From CAZYWA01 sp964650975 [NCBI: uncultured bacterium] (lineage in GTDB: Bacteria > JADJOY01): a DNA stretch of 11,841 bases. Below are positions 1 through 7,178 of this stretch, piece after piece. The notes under the pieces were generated by a model. The model made no database searches, had not been told where the DNA came from, and was given only the letters and a program-made list of their open reading frames with translations. Numbering within the stretch: position 1 is the first letter of the stretch; each line of letters opens with the position of its first letter. The DNA lies in NCBI GenBank assembly GCA_964650975.1, contig CAZYWA010000221.1, positions 1-11,841 of the forward strand. The letters are read 5' to 3'. Made by a program: the position numbers and the translations under genes.

Positions 1-74
1 CTACTCGATATAGGCGATCCCGCGCATCGCGCACATGTCTCGTGCGCAACATCTGTGTGAACGAGTTTCATGCT

Positions 75-469
75 GACTCTCACGCTTGTGACCGCCGCCC
101 CCTCGAGTCACGCCCGCAGCGCACGCACCGGGCACAACTCGGCGCATGACGCCGCCTGGGATCGCCTTCTGGAGTCCGACGCCCTCCTGGTCCGTCTTCG
201 AGCGCAGCAGCGCGATCACGAGCCCCGCGGAGTGGTCGGCCACGTCCACGACGTCGAGCGCCCCCAGCTCCGACCGGGCGAAACGCCCCGACGAACCCCA
301 CCAGCAGAAGCGCCCGGTCCCGCACACCCTGGATCGTCACCGGCAGCGTCGCGAGCATCGCCCTGAGTTCGGTCTCGGTGACCTGCGCCTTCGAGGCCGC
401 CGGCCGCCCCTCCGCCCGCGTGCGGTCTTTGGTCACGGCTTCTGACGTGTTCCCTCTCGCTGTTGGCAT
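75..469 (-). pseudogene. Tyrosine recombinase/integrase remnant A (N-terminal part of catalytic domain)
   Basis: This is a broken phage-type tyrosine integrase. Read on the minus strand it gives, in three successive frames, TETELRAMLATLP...VRDRALLLVGFVGAF, then RSELGALDVVDVADHSAGLV followed by RSKTDQEG, then AELCPVRALRA-stop-LEGA. These are the usual blocks around the first catalytic Arg (the R of RRSEL-type motifs) and the beta-sheet SKTDQEG segment. The first frame change lies at about 275-277, where one extra C in a C run would restore FRRSEL-like reading. The second lies near 140-150. A TGA at 108-110 stands where family members usually have the Trp of a RAWLEAA-type helix. Homology stops near position 75, before the HxxR and Tyr motifs. 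The ATG at 469 is possible but the N-terminal core-binding domain is absent. Remnant B (7179-7732) shares the stretch gtccgtcttcgagcgc. The gene cannot be functional as read. Confidence 0.8.
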
Positions 470-840
470 CCTGTCACCCCAGGAGCTGGGGCTCCACAAG
501 CATCGGCTGTCGAGCGTGACAGTAACTTGAAGGGGTGCCTTGTCCAGTCTTTTCACTAGAGATCTCGGCGAATTTGAGAATCGCGTGAATGCGCCACTCG
601 GAGAGCAGGCACTGCTGGGGTATACGACAACCAGCACAAGCTTCCCTCCCTCTTCGTCCCTGGGCGGCATAGGGTCGCCCAGGGACGATCCTCAGTCCCA
701 GCACCAAGGATGAAAAGCTGACGGGGCAGAGCGGGTGGCGCCGGTCTGAACTCGCGATAATCCGCAGCCAGGTGCTGAACTCTGTGTATCCGGCCGATTA
801 GGAAAGACGCGGTGGGCGTGATCCCTGCCTGAGCTCGTAA
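446..840. other. Gene-free stretch upstream of the cytochrome/sulfite-oxidase fusion
   Basis: I see no convincing gene here: the open frames on both strands are arginine- or serine-rich and match no family I recognise. The stretch contains a strong inverted repeat at 654-688 (separate entry) and a weaker GGAGC/GCTCC hairpin at 482-495. It separates integrase remnant A from the divergently oriented gene at 841, so it should contain that gene's promoter. I could not fix a -35/-10 pair with confidence. Confidence 0.5.
654..688. repeat. Perfect 13-bp inverted repeat with 9-nt loop
   Basis: TCGTCCCTGGGCG (654-666) and CGCCCAGGGACGA (676-688) are exact reverse complements separated by gcatagggt. 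The stem is long and GC-rich. Neither side carries a T run, so it is not a canonical intrinsic terminator. It could be a terminator remnant, an operator, or a recombination-associated palindrome next to integrase remnant A. Confidence 0.8.
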
Positions 841-2421
841 GTGACAGAACAACCCAAATCGCCCGCCACACCGCCATCGGTCCGACAAGATCACGTCACG
901 TCGGAGGAAGTGAGCGATCTGCGAAATCGGCTCACAAATGGCGAAAACGTAGTCGATCCGAAGACCTGGGCAGGGTCCATTCCAGCCGCCTTCGGCATTG
1001 CGCCCCATCTACGCATCGGCACGAAGCGATGGTTCAACTTGGTCTGGCTTATCCCGATTGGTTGGGCCCTGCTGCTCTTCGGGGTTGCCGCGGCACGGTA
1101 CCTCCGTGGGTTTCCCGCGGTGGAAGATTTCGTGCGCCGGCACCCGGGAACCGGCTTCGCCACATCGTTCGGCACCGCCGTGCCAGTCTGGTTGCGCGCA
1201 CAGCACTTCCTGAACTTGCTCTTCCTGATCTTTATCGTCCGTGCTGGCCTGCAAATCCTCGCCGACCACCCCAGGCTGTACTGGACGCGGCACTCCACAC
1301 CGGGGAGGGAGTGGCTCCGGATGCAGAAGCAGGTACCGGACACGCCCCTTTGGACGGCCAAGCAAGATTCCCTGACGCTGCCGAAGCATCTAGGGCTTCC
1401 GGGCATCCGCCACTCCATCGGCCTCGCCCGCTGGTGGCACCTCGGCGTCGATGTGTTGTGGCTCGTGAACGGGGTTGTCTTCTACGGGCTGCTATTCGCG
1501 ACCGATGAATGGCGCCGCGTCGTCCCGACGAGTTGGCAGTTGTTCCCCGATGCGGCTTCAGTCTTGCTCCAGTACCTCTCGCTGCGCTGGCCCGCAAATG
1601 ACAGCTGGGTCGCCTACAACGGCCTGCAGATGCTCGCCTACTTCGTGACGGTCTTCATCGCCGCGCCGCTCGCGCTCGTGACGGGGCTCGGGATGTCCCC
1701 CGCGCTCTCGACTCGGTTCCACAGAGTCAGCAAGCGGCTCAGCATTCAGACCGCGCGCTCCTTGCACTTCCTCGTTCTGTGCTGGTTCCTCGTCTTCATC
1801 TTCATTCACGTCACTCTGGTCTTCGCGACCGGCATTTTGCGGAACCTGAACCACATCTACACCGGAACGGATACGACAGACTGGGTCGGTTTCCTCATGT
1901 TCGCTGGCTCGATCGCCGTCCTAGCAATCGCGTGGATGGCTGCCACGCCCGTGACCTTGCGTCACCCGCGCTGGATCCAACGAGTCGGGTATGCGCTCAT
2001 CGGCCCGGTGCAGAGGCTCTTCGAGCATGTCGACGCCGAGCCAGGGACCTACACGGAGGAGGACATCTCGCCGTACTTCTGGCACAACGGCAAGTATCCC
2101 GAGACGCCGGAGTACCGCGCGCTCTTCGACAGTGACTTCGCTGATTACCGCCTACGAATTCAGGGGCTCGTCCAGAATCCGGTCGAGTTGAGCCTTGATG
2201 AGCTACGGGCTCTGCCGCGTCACGAGCAGATCACGCAGCACTTCTGCATTCAGGGATGGTCGGGCATTGCCAAGTGGGGCGGCGTCTCGATGCAGACCAT
2301 CCTCGATCTGGTCAAGCCGAAGCCCGAGGCGAGATGGGTGGTGTTCTACTCGCTCGGCGACGGCGCCGATGGGGGCCGCTACTACGACGCGCATCCCGTC
2401 GAGCAGATGCGCTATCAAACA
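841..2421 (+). pseudogene. Cytochrome b (di-heme, membrane) fused to a sulfite-oxidase-type molybdopterin domain, 3'-truncated
   Basis: Residues 1-400 form a membrane cytochrome b of the b561/formate-dehydrogenase-gamma/thiosulfate-reductase type. Six hydrophobic segments lie near residues 65-88, 119-140, 198-220, 258-283, 308-330 and 348-370, with His122, His200, His309 and His323 as likely heme ligands. Residues 405-527 are a sulfite-oxidase/YedY-like molybdopterin domain: YFWHNGKYP, the LRIQGLV strand, and QHFCIQGWSGIAKWGGV with Cys469 as the expected Mo ligand. Family members then continue into a LLAYEMNG/HGAP/GFKMVKW block, which is missing. After Gln-Thr 526-527 the frame stays open to 2808 but becomes Ser/Arg/Pro-rich noise antisense to a phage remnant. 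The expected role is periplasmic oxidation of a sulfur-type substrate with electron transfer to the quinone pool. GTG at 841 is the first start after an adjacent TAA, and the RBS is weak. The missing C-terminus (I estimate about 80 residues) makes activity doubtful. Confidence 0.85.
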
Positions 2422-2537
2422 CCGCCGCGGACTGAAGTACGCAGTACGGCTTCCTCCCCCGCGCCAGCTCCTCCTGCACGAGCCGCTGAAGTTTCTCGTC
2501 GCTCGCCGACTCCCAATCGCCGACGACGCGGCGCCCG
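2422..2537 (-). other. Unassigned stretch between the oxidoreductase break and the terminase remnant
   Basis: This short stretch lies downstream of the terminase stop on the minus strand. One frame reads DWESASDEKLQRLVQEELAR and continues GRKPYCVLQS, which looks protein-like (charged helix). I cannot assign it, and it may be the edge of another phage or host gene brought in with the terminase fragment. Confidence 0.3.
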
Positions 2538-3012
2538 CTACCACCCGAGCGGCCGCCACAGCTGCTCATCCTCCTCGACCCAGTCCACCGGATCGCCCAT
2601 CGCCGCCCGGCGTGCGAGCGCTTCTCGAAGGGCCTTATCCCGCCTCGCCAGTTCCTCCTGGATCCTGGATCAGAACCGCCATCCGGGCCTCGCTCGGCGG
2701 TATCCAAGTGAGGAGCCAGCTTCGGTTCTTCGCCATGGTGGCGTGGTGCTCCACCGCGAGAGCCAGGGCCATCAGGCAGTCGTCGTGAATCCCGTGGGCG
2801 CCGAGTAGCGGACCCCTGTGCGCGTGTACTCGTACTCGAACGCCTCGAGCTCCGCCCGTATCGGTCCCTGCGGGAACCTGACCTCGCGCAGCTGGATCGC
2901 CGCGCTGAGCCCGTCCATCACTGCTGCTTCGAGACACCGGTGAACTTGAGCCCCTCGAACGCAGTCGACTCGCGCTGCAGCCGTTCCACCATCGGGTCGC
3001 CGACACTTTCAT
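2538..3012 (-). pseudogene. terL: Phage terminase large subunit, C-terminal nuclease-domain remnant, frameshifted
   Basis: TerL is the DNA-packaging ATPase/nuclease of tailed phages and gene transfer agents. The minus strand reads VGDPMVERLQRESTAFEGLK, then FTGVSKQQ, then MDGLSAAIQLREVRFPQG, then EYTRTGVRYSAP, then GIHDDCLMALALAVEHH. The HDDCLMALALA motif carries the late acidic residues of the RNase H-like nuclease domain, and the SKQQL and YSAP blocks are typical of the family. Three lesions are visible. A missing base at about 2918-2921 (stop after SKQQ) and another at about 2790-2793 (a GGG where GGGG would keep frame) break the frame. A 7-bp tandem duplication CTGGATC at 2658-2664/2665-2671 breaks it again. 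Removing one copy gives IQEELARRDKALREALARRA and ends DEQLWRPLGW-stop at 2538. The ATPase domain is absent. Its left edge lies close to the break in the oxidoreductase gene. Confidence 0.75.
2658..2671. repeat. 7-bp tandem duplication (CTGGATC x2) inside the terminase remnant
   Basis: CTGGATC occurs twice in direct tandem. Deleting one unit restores a charged, helix-like C-terminal tail to the terminase reading frame, so this is probably a slippage or double-strand-break-repair scar that frameshifted the gene. Confidence 0.65.
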
Positions 3013-3126
3013 GGACCCGGCGGGCTCCGGGAGCTAGCATCGCGGCCTTGCACGCACCAGCTTGGCGCGTCAGACGCGACGATCAAGCAGCGCCCTTCCG
3101 CGAGCACGGTGGTCAACCGGAAAAAC

Positions 3127-3134
3127 GGAGAAGG
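3127..3134 (+). promoter_or_regulatory. Ribosome binding site for the beta-helix lipoprotein
   Basis: GGAGAAGG lies a few bases before ATG 3137. It decides the start: the open frame extends upstream to 3062, but only the 3137 ATG gives both a Shine-Dalgarno sequence and a lipoprotein signal peptide. Confidence 0.7.
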
Positions 3135-3136
3135 TT

Positions 3137-4411
3137 ATGAGATCGAGGGTCCCTCGTGCTTGCTTCGCCGTGTGCGCGGTCCTTCTGGGCTTGGTGGGCG
3201 GCTGCACGCCGTCGCTTGAGGTCGACCGACTGGACGACGACGCGACTGCGACGGCCTGCACGCCCGCGCCCAACGACTGCTCGCTTCGCGGTGCGATCAT
3301 CCACACCAACGCCATGACGGACTCCTCGAGCATCTCGGTGCCCGCTGGGGTTTTCATCCTCGGCATCCCAGGCGCTGATGAAGACACGGCCGCAACGGGC
3401 GACCTCGACATCACACGCGGGATCACGGTCACCGGCGCAGGCGCTGGCTTGACCATCGTCGACGGCAACGCACTGGACCGAGTCTTCGATATCGATCCAG
3501 CCGGCACGGGCATCTCGGTGAGCATAACGGGCCTCACGATCCAGAACGGCCTCGTGCAGTCCGAGTCCGGGCAAGGAATTCGGGCTCAGGGGGATCTCAC
3601 GCTCGAGGCCGTCGAGGTGATCCAAAACGGCGGCGACGGCGCCGGAATCGGTGGCGGGATCGCGGTCGGCGACACATCTTCGGCGGTGCTAACGGGGAGC
3701 CTGACGCTCGACAACTCGACGGTTCGCAGCAACGTCGGTCTCGGCCTAGCTGGAGGAATCTTCTTCGATTCGCCAAGCGGCACACTCTCGATCACTCATT
3801 CGACGGTGAGCGGTAACCGGGTGGCACCCGAGTTGCTACCGGTGCCGATCGTGAGTCTGAGCCAAGGCGGGGGTCTCTGGATCGGTCCGGGGAGCGCTTC
3901 AATCATGAACAGCACGGTCAGCGACAACCAGACAAATCCGTACGTACTCAATGGTCCGGGTGGGGCCGGGATACTCCTCTACGGGAGCACGCTCGACCTC
4001 GTGAACACAACCTTCAGCGACAATCATGCCGACGAAGGGGGTGCGGACCTGGTCGGCAATGCCATCGAAGGCGATCTCGGGAGGGTGACGTTCGCGAACA
4101 CACTGCTGGACAGGGGCGGCTGCCTTCTATCCTCAGGATCCACCGGCGTCTCGAACGGCGGGAACCTCGAGCAAGGGTCCGATACCTGTGGACTCCATGG
4201 GTCCGACGATCAGGTGAACGTTCCCGACGCGATGATCGGACCACTCGCCTCGAACGGAGGCCTGACAGAGACCCACGCACTGCTCCCGGGAAGCCCTGCG
4301 ATCGATCAGGGACTTAGCGCGCCCTGCCCGTCCGACGATCAGCGGGGCTACACGCGCGAGGACGGTCTCTGTGACGTGGGGGCATTTGAGTTGGGCGCAA
4401 CGTCTCCGTGA
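3137..4411 (+). CDS. Secreted right-handed parallel beta-helix lipoprotein (CSLREA / choice-of-anchor type)
   Basis: The 424-residue product begins with a positively charged n-region and a hydrophobic core ending in LVGGC (Cys23), so it is probably a lipoprotein. The DRLDDDATATACTPAPNDC segment leads into CSLRGAI (residues 48-54), a variant of the CSLREA motif that opens many bacterial surface beta-helix proteins. The body alternates short strands with Asn/Gly/Ser turns (LTIQNG, STVRSN, STVSGN, STVSDN, TTFSDN), as in pectin-lyase-like parallel beta-helices. The C-terminus IGPLASNGGLTETHALLPGS, continuing PAID, is the conserved end of choice-of-anchor Q-type proteins. No catalytic residues are identifiable; the role is likely surface adhesion or matrix. 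The frame is intact over its whole length, unlike the flanking debris. Upstream is the terminase remnant on the opposite strand. Confidence 0.85.
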   Translation: MRSRVPRACFAVCAVLLGLVGGCTPSLEVDRLDDDATATACTPAPNDCSLRGAIIHTNAMTDSSSISVPAGVFILGIPGADEDTAATGDLDITRGITVTGAGAGLTIVDGNALDRVFDIDPAGTGISVSITGLTIQNGLVQSESGQGIRAQGDLTLEAVEVIQNGGDGAGIGGGIAVGDTSSAVLTGSLTLDNSTVRSNVGLGLAGGIFFDSPSGTLSITHSTVSGNRVAPELLPVPIVSLSQGGGLWIGPGSASIMNSTVSDNQTNPYVLNGPGGAGILLYGSTLDLVNTTFSDNHADEGGADLVGNAIEGDLGRVTFANTLLDRGGCLLSSGSTGVSNGGNLEQGSDTCGLHGSDDQVNVPDAMIGPLASNGGLTETHALLPGSPAIDQGLSAPCPSDDQRGYTREDGLCDVGAFELGATSP

Positions 4412-4605
4412 CGGGCGGGCCACTGGTTAGGTCGACACCACGCAGGTCGGGAGCACCCAGCCGCTGTGACCGAGCCGGCCCCTGGTCGGCCACGACTGCG
4501 GCAATGGGATCGGCGTCGTCGAGCACGGTGTGACGGGGATTCGCGACGGACGCTACGGGTTTGCCACAGCGGCCCTCACGGGCTGTACCGACGCGGATCC
4601 GGCCG

Positions 4606-5032
4606 CTAATCCGCCCGCAGCTCAGTGTCCGCGAGCTCGTCGAGCGCCTTCCACGTCCGGCACCACACCTCCTCGTCGCGGTCGTTCGTGGGACTTTGAG
4701 CGCGGCGAGCACGCTTGGGTGACGTGTCCCGCTCTCGCCGAATAGCGAGCAGCACCAGGCGCGCGTGTCGGCGCGACCGCTGAGAAGGCTGTTGAGTATG
4801 TAGGGCAGGAACTCCAGCGGGATTGGGGACGCCTCGAGCAGGGTAGCGGCGGCCGCGACGCGCACCCGCCTGTTCTCATCGTCGAGGCGCTCGAGCAGCC
4901 GCGGGGCGGCCTTGTGGATCACCTCCGAGCTGAGGATCCCGATCCCTTCGGCGGTCTGCCAGCGGCGCTCCGGGTCGGGACCGGCGAGGTCCGCCAGGAC
5001 TGGGCGAGGAGCTTGGCGGTCGGGTCGTTCAC
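4606..5032 (-). pseudogene. Small HEAT-like repeat protein, frameshifted (second gene of a pair)
   Basis: This is the second gene of a two-gene minus-strand unit. GTG at 5030-5032 overlaps the TGA (5029-5031) of the upstream gene, a classic coupled arrangement. The reading is NDPTAKLLAQS, then (shift near 4998-5001) LADLAGPDPERRWQTAEGIG and ILSSEV, then IHKAAPRLLERLDDENRRVR, continuing VAAAATLLEASPIPLEFLPY, and finally (shift near 4686-4693) NDRDEEVWCRTWKALDELAD with stop TAG at 4606. Paired amphipathic helices with DDENRRVRVAAAATLLE resemble HEAT/armadillo repeats, which act as protein-interaction scaffolds. Restored length is about 140 aa. No partner or enzyme can be inferred beyond the coupled secreted protein. 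The frameshifts may be real mutations or sequencing indels, because the restored protein looks coherent. Confidence 0.6.
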
Positions 5033-5476
5033 GGCGGCGCCCCGGCCCCTTGTGCTTCCGGCGGCAGAACCGACCACGTCACCAATTCGAGCCCTGGCGC
5101 CCACCGGCCTTGGACCATCACCAGCGCAAGCACGCGCCCGACACCGCGGCAGTAGAAGGTCCGCGTGTCGGCTGCGTCGCCGCTCGGGAGCTTGTGCTCG
5201 CCCTTGGCCGGGCTCGCTCAGGTCGTAGCTGGGTCGCTCGTAGGTGATCGGCGCGCGCCGACCAGGGTATCTGTCGAGTTCTCGATGACGTTCCGCGACT
5301 CGCGCCCCGGTCGAGTCTCGGTAGGTCCAGGATCGGCCGACGTCGAGCGGGTAGACGTCGAGTCCGTTGAGCTCGGCGCCGCTGGCCAGTGGGCGGATCT
5401 CGCCATGGGTCGGCCGCGCCAGTGCCGCAAGCGACACCAACACGAGCAGGACAACGAGCACTGCAACCGGTCGCAT
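5029..5476 (-). pseudogene. Secreted protein with signal peptide, broken by several 1-nt frameshifts (first gene of a pair)
   Basis: ATG 5476 starts MRPVAVLVVLLVLVSLAALA, a clear Sec signal peptide with likely cleavage near THG. The mature part opens LDVYPLDVGRSWTYRDSTGA, a pattern common in small secreted proteins. The frame then appears to change at about 5292 (VIENSTDTLVGAR is readable in the next frame), return at about 5250 (ITYERPSYDLSEPG), and change again at about 5205 to KGEHKLPSGDAADTRTFYCR, continuing GVGRVLALVMVQGRWAPGLE, to the TGA at 5029. The span from ATG to stop is 448 nt, which is not a multiple of three. I do not recognise the family; the restored mature domain is probably a small beta-sandwich exported protein. 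It is transcribed away from the response regulator at 5581, with 104 bp between them. Confidence 0.6.
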
Positions 5477-5580
5477 AGCGCAGATCGTACCGCGCCACAG
5501 GGCAGCGAGTAGGCCTAGGAGATTCCCAGCTGGCCACTGGACAATTACCCTCATCCGCAGCACTGCTCTGTAGGGACTGC

Positions 5581-5955
5581 ATGGCACGCATCCTGGTCAT
5601 CGACGACGAGCCGCTCATCCGCAAGTATCTCCGGGCCCTTCTCGAGCCAGCGGGCCACGAGGTAGTCGAGGCCGGTGATGGCATCGCTGGACTCAAAGCG
5701 TTCCAGTCTCAGCCCGCCGATCTCGTTTTCTGCGACCTTTTCATGCCGTTGAAGGAGGGGCTCGAAACCATTCGGGAGCTTCGCCAACTCGCGCACGCCG
5801 TGCCGATCGTTGCGATGAGCGGCGGAACCCCGCTCGGGGCAATGGACTTTCTTCCTGTGGCAACGCGAATGGGCGCCACTCGAATAATGGCGAAGCCGTT
5901 CTCGAAGACCGAAGCCTGCGCAGTGATAGACGAGCTGCTCGGACGTTCGTCCTAG
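5581..5955 (+). CDS. Single-domain CheY-like response regulator receiver
   Basis: This 124-residue protein is a complete receiver domain with no output domain. It has the acidic pair Asp8/Asp9 (ILVIDDE), the phosphoacceptor Asp52 (DLVFCDLFMP), Ser80 at the Thr/Ser switch position (VAMSGG) and Lys105 (IMAKPF). It would accept a phosphoryl group from a histidine kinase and signal by protein-protein contact; no kinase lies in the window. AGGGA at 5572-5576 lies just upstream of ATG 5581 and supports the start. The gene is intact and is divergent from the secreted/HEAT pair. DNA binding is not expected. The output partner is unknown, so a chemotaxis role should not be assumed. Confidence 0.93.
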   Translation: MARILVIDDEPLIRKYLRALLEPAGHEVVEAGDGIAGLKAFQSQPADLVFCDLFMPLKEGLETIRELRQLAHAVPIVAMSGGTPLGAMDFLPVATRMGATRIMAKPFSKTEACAVIDELLGRSS

Positions 5956-6154
5956 CAGCCCGTCGTTCCCGGGGGCGGCGCTCCAGGCCCACTCTCGACG
6001 GTCACGACCCAACCATACACTTCCCCCCGCAGACTCCGCGACCCGCCGCCCGGCCGGCGGGGATTGGCTCGAGAAGGTGCACGACGCGGCGGTTGTCGAC
6101 GGCGCCGCAGACGCTCAGGTCAGCAGCAAGTCTGGCTGCGGGTGCCCCACCGCT

Positions 6155-6379
6155 CTACCGAATTGAGACGGTCACTTTCCACGTCAAGGGCTCGCCGCCG
6201 TCGGTGCGCTCGTCGAGGTCCTGCAGGAACGCTGCAGCGACAGCCCAGCCCCCGACCCAGAGCGGATCGTCTGGAGTCTGGTGCCGTGCGATCGACGCAG
6301 TCTCGCCGTTGAGGTGGAGCCGGATGATGTACGAACCCGGCGGCAGGATGCTCCTCGGGCGCGGAGGTGGTTCGTTCAC
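6155..6379 (-). CDS. Small hypothetical protein (74 aa)
   Basis: The start is GTG at 6377-6379 with a GGAG (6385-6388) five bases upstream. The sequence contains ILPPGSYIIRLHLNGETASI, a strand-turn-strand pattern seen in small beta-sandwich domains, followed by VGGWAVAAAFLQDLDERTDG, continuing GEPLTWKVTVSIR. I do not recognise a family. It follows the lipoprotein gene in the same frame, separated by one in-frame TGA and 18 codons, so the two may be co-transcribed or may once have been a single ORF. Coding character is moderate. Confidence 0.5.
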   Translation of the reverse strand: MNEPPPRPRSILPPGSYIIRLHLNGETASIARHQTPDDPLWVGGWAVAAAFLQDLDERTDGGEPLTWKVTVSIR

Positions 6380-6433
6380 GACGGCTCCGGGCCGGACTCT
6401 ACCTCGTGCGGCTGCGAGCGACGGATGTTCGCA

Positions 6434-6982
6434 TCACTCCGCTGCCGTGAGGGCAACCCGACCACCACCGCCACCTCGGCCGCCGCGCCTGCCACCCTGC
6501 GGTTGCGCGTCGTGCATGTCGTCCCGATGGTCGTCCTGGCCCCGGCCGCCCGCATGGCGTGCCTGGAAGACGAGCGTGTTGATGAGATCCTCGAGCGCTT
6601 GCGCTCGGAACGCGTCACGGGTCTGATCGAAGCGCGCGAGCTCGGGACCCGAAAGCGCCTCCTTCAGATCGTCGCGCACCCGGTCGGTGAGTTGGTCGGC
6701 GTTGGTGTGCAATGACACGGCCGAGATCGGATCGTGCATGCCGAGATCCTTGGCCACGAGCCCAACCCGAGTCAGATAAAGGTCGACCGCGTTCGCGACC
6801 GCGTCCCGCTCTGCCGCTGCGAAGCCCAATCGATCGCTCCATACGGCGAGTGTCCGCTCGGGGTGCGCGGCCGCTGCTCCCGGCTCTGGCGTCTTGGGCT
6901 TCTCGGCCGAGCAACCCGTGAGGCACCAGGTGACCACCGCGATCGCGATGGAACGTCGCAGAGATGGGAGCGCTCGCCTCAT
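6434..6982 (-). CDS. Putative lipoprotein with Gly/Arg-rich C-terminal tail
   Basis: The 182-residue product starts at ATG 6982 with MRRALPSLRRSIAIAVVTWC followed by LTGC (Cys24 lipobox), so it is likely lipidated and membrane-anchored. The mature region after a Pro/Ala linker is mostly helical (WSDRLGFAAAERDAVANAVD, LTDRVRDDLKEALSGPELAR), with charged heptad-like spacing. The tail is a His/Asp patch (DDHRDDMHD) followed by GGRRGGRGGGGG. The open frame extends upstream to 7159, but that part has no signal peptide. A strong hairpin (6989-7008) sits directly upstream of the chosen ATG and would cover the RBS region. I do not recognise the family; a periplasmic helical protein is the safest description. 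Confidence 0.65.
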   Translation of the reverse strand: MRRALPSLRRSIAIAVVTWCLTGCSAEKPKTPEPGAAAAHPERTLAVWSDRLGFAAAERDAVANAVDLYLTRVGLVAKDLGMHDPISAVSLHTNADQLTDRVRDDLKEALSGPELARFDQTRDAFRAQALEDLINTLVFQARHAGGRGQDDHRDDMHDAQPQGGRRGGRGGGGGRVALTAAE

Positions 6983-6988
6983 GAGACA

Positions 6989-7008
6989 CCGCCGTGCAGC
7001 CACGGCGG
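6989..7008 (-). promoter_or_regulatory. Hairpin immediately upstream of the lipoprotein start
   Basis: CCGCCGTG (6989-6996) and CACGGCGG (7001-7008) are exact reverse complements with a 4-nt loop. In the minus-strand mRNA this stem ends six bases before the ATG at 6982 and covers the only candidate ribosome-binding sequence. It could reduce or regulate translation. Confidence 0.55.
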
Positions 7009-7050
7009 AGACGATGAACCTGCGAGCGAGGTGTTGCGGCCGCGTTGCCG

Positions 7051-7070
7051 GACCGTGAAGAACCGTGAAG
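7051..7070. repeat. 10-bp near-perfect tandem repeat
   Basis: Gaccgtgaag and aaccgtgaag stand directly side by side with one mismatch, in the gene-free interval between the lipoprotein and integrase remnant B. This is probably a slippage duplication; it could also be a paired binding site. Confidence 0.5.
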
Positions 7071-7178
7071 GACGCGCCGTCGCCCGACGCCATAGCCTGG
7101 CGATGGCGCAGGATGGCGAGCGCGCCCTGGCTGTGGCCTCTGCGCGCCCACGCTGGCACTGCTACCGCCCGAGGCGCG

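Noticed and set aside
2422-2808. Plus-strand continuation of the oxidoreductase ORF (Ser/Arg/Pro-rich tail)
   Set aside because: It has no resemblance to the sulfite-oxidase C-terminus and lies antisense to a recognisable terminase remnant, so it is an accidental open frame.
5477-5580. Promoter of the response regulator with TGGACA as a -35 element
   Set aside because: No matching -10 element at normal spacing could be found, so the site is not supportable from sequence alone.
6064-6170. Short plus-strand peptide ending SGCGCPTALPN, suggestive of a Cys-containing ribosomally made precursor
   Set aside because: No RBS, no convincing start codon and no modifying enzyme nearby. Two cysteines in a GC-rich stretch are easily accidental.
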